In this document: piece after piece, positions 16,266-24,476 of the stretch | How the letters are laid out: each line of letters opens with the position of its first letter | Numbering within the stretch: the stretch's first letter is position 1 | Origin: an uncultured Prevotellaceae bacterium | GTDB lineage: Bacteria; Bacteroidota; Bacteroidia; Bacteroidales; Bacteroidaceae | Direction of reading: 5' to 3' | NCBI GenBank assembly: GCA_947169245.1 | Contig: CAMVPA010000015.1 | Location: 1 to 64,000 of the forward strand | Length of the DNA stretch: 64,000 bases | Program-made: the position numbers and the translations under genes | Notes under the pieces: model-generated | What the model was told of the DNA's origin: nothing | Database searches by the model: none | What the model saw: the letters and a program-made list of their open reading frames with translations, nothing else

Positions 16266-18182
16266 TTAATACAATACTTTATATGTCCACTCTTCAGCAG
16301 GCGTATTCTCATCCCATCCGGGGTTCTGCTGCATCTTATTATTCATCAGAGTAATCTGAGCCTGAGGCTTAGGCAAGAAACCGTTGGTATCAGCGTAACG
16401 CTTGGCCCAACCTGCAGATGTCATGTGTTCCAGAGAACGCTTGTTAGCTTTCTGGCCCAAGCAGACAATCTGCTTACCCTTTTGAGCCTGAAGAGCCTGG
16501 GCTGCGTATGAGGTCGTTCCAGAGTTGATACCCGACCAACGACGCATATCGTTGAAACGAAGTCCCTCAAGTGCGAACTCCCAACGACGCTCGTCCTGAA
16601 GAGCCTTCCAAGTGTATGCTGTCTGGGGCACACCGGCACGAGCCTGAACCTGATTCATATAAGAAGCTTCGCCTGTGAGCTCGGTCAGCATCAGCAGAAC
16701 GTCAGCATAACGCATGAGGTAGTAGTCCTCGAAGTGGTCACCCTGCTGTTTGTTGTCAAGAGAGCTGCTGCTATAACCAGGAGCCTTGCTCCACCATGAA
16801 TCGTTATCTGCTGCACAAGCGTCAAGATTGACATCAGCGTACTTCTTAACGGCATAGCCAGACTCCTCACAGTCGTCCTTCTCGTAAGTATAGGCTGCAA
16901 GCTCATGATCAAGGTCAATCAGAGTACCGAGCTTACGGATGTCAGAATAGTTGCCAGTTCTCTCAGCGTCAGTCCAGTCATCCCAGAGGTTGCAAGAAGG
17001 AGTACCCTGACCCCAACCCTGGTTGAACGGATAAGTCTTGTCGCGCTTACCGTTATCATTGGTAGCACCATTACGCAGACCCCAGAAGCAAGAGAGGTAG
17101 TTTGAATACATACGCGGGTTGTTGTATGTACCACTGATGGCCCACTTAGAGGCATTCATAAACTGAATCTGGAAAAGCTCCTCGGTGTTACCGTTACCCA
17201 TACCAGGCTGATCGAAGCAGTTCTCACGCTTCATGTCAGCGATGAACTCATAGGCATGACCCTTACCGTCATGAGCCTCATCCCAGAGAAGACTATTAGA
17301 GTACTGCCAGAGTGAACGGAAGTCCTCGCAGAGCTTGTATCCACCATTGGCAACGATGTCCTTCAGATCACTGATAACATCGGCCTTCGAAAGAGTAGAA
17401 CCCTCGGGGCAACCCTCCTGGGCAACAAGAGTCATCGTGAGGTCAGCACCATTTGCTTTTGCAAGTTCACCAGCCTTCTTATAGAAGCCAGCCCAGAACA
17501 TCCAAGCACGGGCAATGAAAGCCTCTGCAGTAAACTTGTCGGCATGACCTGAACCATTGGCTCTCTCTGCCTTCATGAGATTCTTGGCAGAAGTGAAGTC
17601 AGAAAGAATCTGCGGATAGATAAACTCCTCAGCACTCACCTGATTCTGCATCTCATCCGTAATAACAGTAGAGGTAATCAGGGGTACATCACCATACAAC
17701 TGGGTGAGCAAGAGGGTGTAGAAGCCACGCATAAAGTAACCTTCACCAAGCAGCTGATTGCGCTGAGCAGTATTGTTAGTCCAATCAACGTTATCGATGG
17801 TCTCAATCTGGTTGTTGGCACGAGAAATACCACCATAGAGAAGGATGAAATCCTGTTCATACTGATTGGCACTGGCCGTTGTAAAGTGATGCAATGACTT
17901 TGCCACATTGTCCTGCAAACCGCCACTGCCGTAGCAGTCGTCTGACATGAGCGACCACCAGTAAAAAGGATTATTCAAGATACCACTCTGGTCGCCGCCA
18001 CCCAGCGTATTCATAATACTATAGGTAGCTGCATTTAACGCCTCCACATCTGCAGGCTTACCGGGGAAGGTTGCTGCGGTCAAATCTGTAACACGCGGAT
18101 CTGTGTCCAGCATGTCGTTACAAGATGTGAACATTGTTGCTGCTGACAAAACAGCTAACGATGATAAAATATATTTCTTCAT
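16266..18182 (-). CDS. SusD/RagB-family outer-membrane glycan-binding lipoprotein
   Basis: 638 residues, lipoprotein signal ending MFTSC (Cys20), then NDMLDTDPRVTDLTAATFPG and the helical TPR fold of SusD. The C-terminal part has the usual EDYYLMRYADVLLMLTE and QDERRWEFALEGLRFNDMRR signatures. SusD proteins cap the SusC transporter and present oligosaccharides to it. The stop of SusC lies 15 bases before this ATG, so the pair is co-transcribed. Length is slightly above the typical 500-600. The only SusD in the window, so it probably serves the surrounding xylan-degrading enzymes; ligand identity is inferred. Confidence 0.96.
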   Translation of the reverse strand: MKKYILSSLAVLSAATMFTSCNDMLDTDPRVTDLTAATFPGKPADVEALNAATYSIMNTLGGGDQSGILNNPFYWWSLMSDDCYGSGGLQDNVAKSLHHFTTASANQYEQDFILLYGGISRANNQIETIDNVDWTNNTAQRNQLLGEGYFMRGFYTLLLTQLYGDVPLITSTVITDEMQNQVSAEEFIYPQILSDFTSAKNLMKAERANGSGHADKFTAEAFIARAWMFWAGFYKKAGELAKANGADLTMTLVAQEGCPEGSTLSKADVISDLKDIVANGGYKLCEDFRSLWQYSNSLLWDEAHDGKGHAYEFIADMKRENCFDQPGMGNGNTEELFQIQFMNASKWAISGTYNNPRMYSNYLSCFWGLRNGATNDNGKRDKTYPFNQGWGQGTPSCNLWDDWTDAERTGNYSDIRKLGTLIDLDHELAAYTYEKDDCEESGYAVKKYADVNLDACAADNDSWWSKAPGYSSSSLDNKQQGDHFEDYYLMRYADVLLMLTELTGEASYMNQVQARAGVPQTAYTWKALQDERRWEFALEGLRFNDMRRWSGINSGTTSYAAQALQAQKGKQIVCLGQKANKRSLEHMTSAGWAKRYADTNGFLPKPQAQITLMNNKMQQNPGWDENTPAEEWTYKVLY

Positions 18183-18197
18183 AACTTACTTGTCGAA

Positions 18198-21100
18198 TTA
18201 GAATTTAATACTTGCACCAACCAAGAATGTACGAGAGGTTGGGTAGAGACCCAGGTCAACGCCAGAAGCCCAACCATTACCACCTGCTGAGTTACCTACC
18301 TCAGGATCGAGGCCAGTGTAACCGGTGAAGGTGTAGAGGTTCTGAGCCTGCACATAGAAGCGGAGCTGCTGGAACGGGCAAGACTTCCAGATGCTCTTGA
18401 AGTCATAACCAAGTGTCACAGTCTTAATCTTGAAGTAGTCGGCATCCTCCATGTAACGGGTAGACACCCAGTTGGTGTTCTGGTGACCAGTAGCAGAAAT
18501 ACGAGGCTGGCTGTTTGATGAGCCCTCACCAACCCAACGATTCAGGATGGTGGTATCGTAGTTCTGATAAGGAGCATCACTGAATGAACGGTAAGAACGC
18601 ATCACCTGCTGACCGAATGCACCAGCACCGTTGACAGCGAAGTCGAAGCCCTTATAGCTAAAGCCGAGGTTGATACCAAGCATCACATCGGGGTTAGGAT
18701 TACCAATCTCATGACGGTCGCAATCGTCACCTTCTGCATAGGTAATCACACCATCACCATTCCAGTCGTCCCAGATGCAGTCACCGGGCTGTGCGTTGTC
18801 AAGAACGGCCTTGCCAGCCTGACGTGCAGCCTCAATCTCCTCCTGGTTCTGCCAGATGCCACTGTAAGACATGCCATAGAAGTAACCGATAGGCTTGCCT
18901 TCCTCAGCACGGTAGATGTACTCAGTACCCTGCGAGAGGACGCCGCTCGGACCGTTGATGTAGTGGTTCTCATTGGCGATACGGGTTACCTCGTTCTTGT
19001 TGGTAGCAAGGTTAAGACCAACGTTGTAGCTGAAGTCCTTGCCAATTTTGTCGTTCCAAGTGAAAGCGAGCTCAATACCAGTGTTCTCTACGTCACCACC
19101 ATTGATGGCAGCAGGATTGGTACCATTGATGGCAATCTGCGGACCAGTGATCAGCCAGTCCTTAGTAGTCTTCTTATACCAGTCGAAGGTCACGCCCAGA
19201 CGGCTGTTGAGGAAGCGGGCGTCGATACCGAGGTCAAGCTGCTCAGAAGTTTCCCAAGTCAGATCAGGATTCGGTACGATGTTTGCGTAAGCACCGGTAT
19301 TGGGAGTTCCAGCAACAGAAGTAGCCATGTCAGAACCGAACTTGTAACCGCTGTCGCCAGATTCGCCAGACAGAGCGATAGTAGCAAGATACTGATACTT
19401 ATCGATAGAACAGTTACCGTTCTGACCCCAAGATGCACGGAGCTTCAAGAAGTCCATGAAGCTCTTGGTGCTCTCCATGAAGTTCTCATTGCTGATGACC
19501 CAACCTGCAGATACAGAGGGGAAGACACCCCAGCGCTTGCCGTCAGTGAAGATACTGGAACCGTCATAACGCAAGGTTGCAGTAGCCATATACTTCTCAT
19601 TGTAGTCCCAAGTTACACGACCGAACCAAGATGCGAGATATTCCTCATCATTGGGCTTACCAGTCAATGTAGCATCGGTAGCGTTTACGAGCTTGACATT
19701 TGAGAGGTATGCAGAATCCCAACCCTTCAGCGTAGCGAGCTGTTCGCCATAATTCACCTTGTTGGAACCACCGACGTTTGTACTCCAAGCTGTGCTCTGG
19801 AAGCTCTGACCAACCATGGCGCTGATCTTGTGACCAGAAATGATAGGAAGATCGTAAGTCAAGGTGTTCTCAATAGAGTAATTAGTATTCAACCAAGCGC
19901 TCTGATTAACACTGTAAACGATAGACGTTGCGTTACCATAACCAGTTGAACGAGGCTCGTTGTAGTTACGATATGCGCCAGAACCCCAGTTATAGTTGAA
20001 CTGAGTACGCCATCTCAGACCCTTGATAGGCTGGATGGTCAGGAAAGTAGTGGCGCTGGCATTAACGTTGCGGCTCTCTGCCATAGAGTTGAAGCCACCA
20101 GTGGTGAGGTTCTCCCATGGATTGCTGAACAAAGAAGAGTTCCAACCCTGACCATATCTAACCGTTCCGTCAAACTCCTGATAGTAATAGTTGTCGCCAT
20201 TGTAAGCATACTGGGGAACGAACGGACAAGTCTGGAGCAAGCTGTGGATATAGCTCCAGTACATGCCATCCTCAGCCAGGTCATGACTCTTGGTATAGCC
20301 GATAGAGATATTCTCACCGATGGTGATGGCATCGAAGTCCTTAGCCTTCAGGAGCACATGATCACTGTTGATACGGATGGTGTGACGGTTGTAGTTTGAT
20401 GCCTGATCAGCACCCATGATACCTTCGTTGCTGGTATAGGTGTAAGACATGGCGAACTTAGAACGGTCTGAGCCGCCAGTCAAGGTAACAGAATGATTCT
20501 GCTGCACAGCATTCTTATTCTCGAATGCCCCCCACCAGTCAGTACCAGACCAACCGCTCTGCACCTTGGTAATAGCGTCAGCAGGAGCGAAACCAGCCCA
20601 ATCCATCTTCTGACCAGAAGTATTGAAGGTGTACTCATCCATGATGGTCATGTACTGCTGAGCATTGAGAAGCTGTGGACGCTTGTAGGCGTTTGACCAA
20701 CCCATTGCACCATTGTAGGTAAGCTCAATCTTACCGGCCTTACCCTGCTTGGTAGTAACAAGGATAACGCCGTTAGCAGCACGGGCACCGTAGATGGCAG
20801 CCGAAGCAGCATCCTTCAGCACGTCAATGCTCTCGATGTCGGCAGGGTTGATGTCGTCCAGGCTACCGCCAGCAACACCGTCAATCACATAAAGAGGTTT
20901 AGCGTTACCAGTGGTACCGATACCACGGATGTAAACCTTGTATCCCTTACCAGGCTGAGCAGAACTCTGGGTAATCTGGACACCAGGTGTCTGGCTCTGC
21001 ATGGCCTCAAGCGCATTGGTCGTGTTCAGTTTGGCGATGTCATCACCCTTCACCTGAACAGTAGCACCAGTAACCAGCTTTTTCTTCTGGACACCGTAAC

Positions 21101-21437
21101 CGATAACCACCACGTCATTAAGTGTGGTGTTGTCTTCCTTCAGGATGATGCTGATGTCCGACCGTCCGTTAATTCTCACACTCTCTGTCTGGTAACCCAC
21201 ATAAGAGATTTCCAGCTGGCCGTTCGATGGAGCACTGACGGTGAACTTACCATTGAGGTCCGTCACAGCACCCGTTTTCGAGCCAACCACTTTCACCGAT
21301 GCACCGATAACCGGCTCACCAGCTTCATCGTTCACGGTACCTTTGACTGTTGTTTGAGCCCAGGCTCCCTGAACTGAAAGCATCAGGAATAGTATGACCA
21401 TTCCCAACGTTCGCTTCATGAAATCAAAGTTTCTCAT
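18198..21437 (-). CDS. SusC/RagA-family TonB-dependent transporter
   Basis: 1079 residues. Two possible ATGs, 21437 and 21419; the second gives the more typical signal peptide MKRTLGMVILFLMLSVQGAW. Next come a carboxypeptidase-D-like domain (VKGTVNDEAGEPVIGASVKV), the SusC box LNDVVVIGYGVQKKKLVTGA, the plug (PLYVIDGVAGGSLDDINPAD, IYGARAANGVILVTTKQGK) and a 22-strand barrel ending in Phe (FLVGASIKF). No STN signalling domain is present, so it is a plain importer. With SusD it would take xylo-oligosaccharides across the outer membrane by TonB energy. First gene of a four-gene operon. Confidence 0.97.
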   Translation of the reverse strand: MRNFDFMKRTLGMVILFLMLSVQGAWAQTTVKGTVNDEAGEPVIGASVKVVGSKTGAVTDLNGKFTVSAPSNGQLEISYVGYQTESVRINGRSDISIILKEDNTTLNDVVVIGYGVQKKKLVTGATVQVKGDDIAKLNTTNALEAMQSQTPGVQITQSSAQPGKGYKVYIRGIGTTGNAKPLYVIDGVAGGSLDDINPADIESIDVLKDAASAAIYGARAANGVILVTTKQGKAGKIELTYNGAMGWSNAYKRPQLLNAQQYMTIMDEYTFNTSGQKMDWAGFAPADAITKVQSGWSGTDWWGAFENKNAVQQNHSVTLTGGSDRSKFAMSYTYTSNEGIMGADQASNYNRHTIRINSDHVLLKAKDFDAITIGENISIGYTKSHDLAEDGMYWSYIHSLLQTCPFVPQYAYNGDNYYYQEFDGTVRYGQGWNSSLFSNPWENLTTGGFNSMAESRNVNASATTFLTIQPIKGLRWRTQFNYNWGSGAYRNYNEPRSTGYGNATSIVYSVNQSAWLNTNYSIENTLTYDLPIISGHKISAMVGQSFQSTAWSTNVGGSNKVNYGEQLATLKGWDSAYLSNVKLVNATDATLTGKPNDEEYLASWFGRVTWDYNEKYMATATLRYDGSSIFTDGKRWGVFPSVSAGWVISNENFMESTKSFMDFLKLRASWGQNGNCSIDKYQYLATIALSGESGDSGYKFGSDMATSVAGTPNTGAYANIVPNPDLTWETSEQLDLGIDARFLNSRLGVTFDWYKKTTKDWLITGPQIAINGTNPAAINGGDVENTGIELAFTWNDKIGKDFSYNVGLNLATNKNEVTRIANENHYINGPSGVLSQGTEYIYRAEEGKPIGYFYGMSYSGIWQNQEEIEAARQAGKAVLDNAQPGDCIWDDWNGDGVITYAEGDDCDRHEIGNPNPDVMLGINLGFSYKGFDFAVNGAGAFGQQVMRSYRSFSDAPYQNYDTTILNRWVGEGSSNSQPRISATGHQNTNWVSTRYMEDADYFKIKTVTLGYDFKSIWKSCPFQQLRFYVQAQNLYTFTGYTGLDPEVGNSAGGNGWASGVDLGLYPTSRTFLVGASIKF

Positions 21438-21538
21438 GCTTTCATTCGTTGTTTTTAAGTTAATTAATAAAGTTAGTATGAATTTTATTGGTTTTATCGT
21501 TTTTGCCCATGCCTTGGCGAGGCGTTATTATTGTGCTG

Positions 21539-21546
21539 CAAAGTAA
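21539..21546 (-). promoter_or_regulatory. Possible -7 box (TTACTTTG) for the SusC operon
   Basis: Reverse complement TTACTTTG differs from TAnnTTTG at one position. It would leave a leader of about 100 bases before SusC. No good -33 box is visible. Confidence 0.4.
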
Positions 21547-21616
21547 CATATTTTTATTTACATAAGCTTTCCATAATGTCTCACGAAGTTATCGTATTTG
21601 TCTCTTTTCGATGAAA

Positions 21617-24280
21617 TCATAGGTTTACATCGACGGTTTTCAGGTCTTCGTTAGCAGAACTGGCGCCAACAAGAATCTGATAACGGCCAGGCTTCACACG
21701 CATGGCGTTAGTCTCACTGTCCCAGAATTCAAAACTTTTTCTGTCCAGTTTGAGAACAACGGGAACCGTCTGCCCTGCCTTCACGTCGACGCGTTTGAAG
21801 GCACGGAGCGACTTCAGGGGACCTTCCTTGTCTTGCAGGTTACGGATGTAGACTTGTACGGTCTCACTGCCGTCGCGGCTGCCGGTATTGGTCACATCCA
21901 CGGTCAGTGTCCCGCTGCCGTCATTTCTCATTTCACATTTCTCATTACTCACTTCGAAGGTGGTATAGCTCAGGCCGTAGCCGAAGGGGAACAATGCATC
22001 GTCAAAATATCTATAGGTACGCCCGCGCATGGAATAGTCCTCGTAGTCGGGCAGTTGGCTGCTCGACTTATAGAATGTGACAGGCAGCTTGCCGCTGGGG
22101 TTCACGTCGCCGAAGAGCACATCGGCCACAGCAGTGCCACCCTCCTGGCCGGGATACCAGGCCTGGACGATGGCGTCGCAGGTCTCCGTCTCAGGCTGCA
22201 GGGCAATGCACGAACCGGAACAGTTAACGAAGATGACAGTCTTACCGGCCTCTTTCAGAGCCTTGAGGAAGTCGCGCTGTACCTTCGGCAATTCGATGTG
22301 TGTGCGGTCGCCGCCCTTAAAGCCATCAATATCGACAGGCATTTCCTCACCTTCGAGGGCCGGCGAGATACCACCTACGAAGATGACCTTGTCGATGCCG
22401 TTCAGTTGACGGATGATTGCCTCATAGTCGATAGGCAGCTCCTTGGCCACGTTGATCTTCAGGTTGGCGTTGTAGGTATGGATATGGGCAAAGCGTACCT
22501 CAATGTTATAACTCTTGCCCTTCTCTGCCTGGATGACGATGCGGTTGGGCGTGGTGCGCCAAATGTGGTGGCGGAATTTTTGTTCACCGTTGATGAAGAG
22601 TTCGAAGTGGCCGCAGCCCTCCACATTCACCACGTACTCGCCAGCCTCTTTCGGCGTAAAGACAGTCTCATACTTGGCGGAGAAGTCCTCGAGCTGCACG
22701 CCGGGGGCGAAGTTGTGCATACCGGCGGTGGTGACGGCCAGCGGAGTGGTATAATACTGCGTAGTGACGGGTTTGCCCTCCATCTCGCGGTTGTTCCAGA
22801 AGGTTCCCTTCATGCCCTTCCTGCCCTCAAAGCTACACTGTGAGCCGAGCAGGCAGTCCATCACCTGGTCGTAGGTGAGGTCGCAGCCCATGACATATTT
22901 GAGATTGGAGGGTTGAGATTTGAGATTCGTGGTCTTTCTCAACTTTCCACTGTCAATCTTCAACTTCTTACAAATGCCGTCGAGGATGGTGACGGTGTGG
23001 TTAGGCATGCCATTGTAGTTGCCCCACATCATCGGGGCATTGTCGGCATTGGGGCCGATGACAGCAATCCTCTCCGCATTTTTCTTCAGCGGCAACACGG
23101 GCTTCATAGCTCCTCCTTCGGAGGGGTTGGGGAGGCTTCCGTTCTTCAGCAGCACAATGGTCTGGCGAGCCATTTCCAAAGAGAGGTTGGCTGACGCCTT
23201 AGTCGACATGGCAGAATAAGGTATCTTTGACCACTCAACCAGCGAAGGATCGTCCATCTCACCCAGGTCGAAACGGCCCTCCAACAGGCGGATGACGTGC
23301 TTGTCGACCTCAGCCTCGGTCATAAAACCACGCTTCACGGCCTCGGGGATGCTGCGATAGGCGTAGCCATAGCCGCACTCCACGTCGGTTCCGGCTATTG
23401 TGGCCTTGGCCGAGGCGTGGGTAGCATCGCTTGACGATTTATGCGACTCGTAGAAGTCGCTGACGGCGCCACAGTCGCTGACCACCAGATACTGGAATCC
23501 CCACTCATCGCGCAGAATCTGCTGAAGCAGACGCTGCGAGCCACAGCAGGGGTCGTCGTCAAGACGCTGGTAGGCACACATCACCTCACGCACCTTGCCG
23601 TCCTGTACACAAGCCTGGAAGGCAGGCATATAGGTCTCCCACATGTCGCGCGGCGACACGTTGGTCAGATTGGCCGAGTGGCGGGTGTACTCCGGGCCGC
23701 TGTGAACGGCGTAGTGCTTGGCACAGGCCCACAGCTTACGGTACTTGGCGTCCTCAGGACCTTGCAGGCCCTTCACCACCTGCACACCCATGACGCTGGT
23801 CAGATAGGGGTCTTCGCCGTAGGTCTCCTGTCCCCTGCCCCACCGCGGGTCACGGAAAATGTTGACGTTCGGCGTCCACACCGACAGGCTGTGGAACTTC
23901 TCGTCCTCGCCACCGTTCAGCATGCGGTGGTTGTACTGTGCACGGAATTCGGTAGAGGCCGTGTCGAACACCTTATATAATAATTCAGGGTTGAATGAGG
24001 CTGCCATGGCTATCGGTTCCGGGAACACCGTCACGTTGTTCATGTTGGCGGCGCCATGCAGCGCTTCGCTCCACCAGAAGAACTTCTTGATGCCCAAGCG
24101 GGGTATGGCCGGACTCTCATCAAGCATCAACTTGGCTTTCTCTTCTAAGGTAAGCCGGGAGCAGAGGTCCTTGGCGCGTTCCTTGGCCGAGAGATTCGGG
24201 TTCTGATAAGGCAGTGTCTGTGCGAAGGATACGGTCAAACAGCAGAACGCCGTTGACAAAGTTAATAATACACGTTTCAT
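21617..24280 (-). CDS. GH3 beta-xylosidase with PA14 insertion
   Basis: 887 residues with signal peptide (1-20). GH3 N-terminal barrel: DPRWGRGQETYGEDPYL, CAKHYAVHSGPE (Lys188-His189) and the nucleophile Asp269 in VVSDCGAV. A PA14-like domain lies in the second half (about residues 475-610, EYVVNVEGCGHFELFINGEQ), then the C-terminal GH3 domain and an Fn3-like end. This layout matches Prevotella/Bacteroides xylan-locus beta-xylosidases that release xylose from xylo-oligosaccharides. It stands alone between SusC and the divergent GH43 operon, with its own TACCTTTG box. It contains three repeat inserts: a heptad array (21921-21955), two more (22899-22966) and an NPSEGG palindrome (23108-23139). 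Confidence 0.93.
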   Translation of the reverse strand: MKRVLLTLSTAFCCLTVSFAQTLPYQNPNLSAKERAKDLCSRLTLEEKAKLMLDESPAIPRLGIKKFFWWSEALHGAANMNNVTVFPEPIAMAASFNPELLYKVFDTASTEFRAQYNHRMLNGGEDEKFHSLSVWTPNVNIFRDPRWGRGQETYGEDPYLTSVMGVQVVKGLQGPEDAKYRKLWACAKHYAVHSGPEYTRHSANLTNVSPRDMWETYMPAFQACVQDGKVREVMCAYQRLDDDPCCGSQRLLQQILRDEWGFQYLVVSDCGAVSDFYESHKSSSDATHASAKATIAGTDVECGYGYAYRSIPEAVKRGFMTEAEVDKHVIRLLEGRFDLGEMDDPSLVEWSKIPYSAMSTKASANLSLEMARQTIVLLKNGSLPNPSEGGAMKPVLPLKKNAERIAVIGPNADNAPMMWGNYNGMPNHTVTILDGICKKLKIDSGKLRKTTNLKSQPSNLKYVMGCDLTYDQVMDCLLGSQCSFEGRKGMKGTFWNNREMEGKPVTTQYYTTPLAVTTAGMHNFAPGVQLEDFSAKYETVFTPKEAGEYVVNVEGCGHFELFINGEQKFRHHIWRTTPNRIVIQAEKGKSYNIEVRFAHIHTYNANLKINVAKELPIDYEAIIRQLNGIDKVIFVGGISPALEGEEMPVDIDGFKGGDRTHIELPKVQRDFLKALKEAGKTVIFVNCSGSCIALQPETETCDAIVQAWYPGQEGGTAVADVLFGDVNPSGKLPVTFYKSSSQLPDYEDYSMRGRTYRYFDDALFPFGYGLSYTTFEVSNEKCEMRNDGSGTLTVDVTNTGSRDGSETVQVYIRNLQDKEGPLKSLRAFKRVDVKAGQTVPVVLKLDRKSFEFWDSETNAMRVKPGRYQILVGASSANEDLKTVDVNL
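21921..21955. repeat. Heptad array, 5 x 7 bp, in GH3
   Basis: TCATTTC, TCATTTC, ACATTTC, TCATTAC, TCACTTC: 35 bp, encoding EVSNEKCEMRN at the junction to the Fn3-like domain. Confidence 0.8.
22899..22966. repeat. Two heptad arrays in GH3
   Basis: TTGAGAT, TGGAGGG, TTGAGAT, TTGAGAT (22899-22926), then after a 12-base gap TCAACTT, TCCACTG, TCAATCT, TCAACTT (22939-22966). Encodes KLKIDSGKLRK and TNLKSQPSNLK, a loop before the PA14 region. Confidence 0.75.
23108..23139. repeat. Palindromic insert encoding NPSEGG in GH3
   Basis: Coding strand GCCTCCCCAACCCCTCCGAA followed by GGAGGAG; peptide SLPNPSEGGA. Nearly identical to elements at 33001-33032 and 55186-55217, all read in the same frame and orientation. 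Confidence 0.85.
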
Positions 24281-24311
24281 GAGTTATTGGTCTATGTTCA
24301 TAATTTGACCA

Positions 24312-24319
24312 CAAAGGTA
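24312..24319 (-). promoter_or_regulatory. Promoter -7 box (TACCTTTG) for GH3
   Basis: Reverse complement TACCTTTG, 32 bases before the GH3 ATG at 24280. No clear -33 box at standard spacing. Confidence 0.65.
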
Positions 24320-24404
24320 CTGACACGCGTAGACATGTGCTTGTCAATTTGTTGCAGAAGCTTTTCTACACGTCACACCAACGAAACGACACCCGCTAAA
24401 GCCC

Positions 24405-24434
24405 TTGCGCGAACCTATTTTATTAGTATATTTG
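24405..24434 (+). promoter_or_regulatory. Promoter with -33 and -7 boxes for the GH43 operon
   Basis: TTG (24405-24407), 19-base spacer, TATATTTG (24427-24434): one of the best Bacteroidetes promoter matches in the window. It lies 43 bases before the GH43 ATG at 24477. Confidence 0.75.
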
Positions 24435-24476
24435 CAGGTGAAATCCCAAAAACTAAAAGCAATAACTGACAGTTTT

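Noticed and set aside
21511..21523. Small hairpin GCCT-TGGCG-AGGC in the SusC leader
   Set aside because: Stem of only 4 bp; too weak to claim a riboswitch or regulatory RNA.
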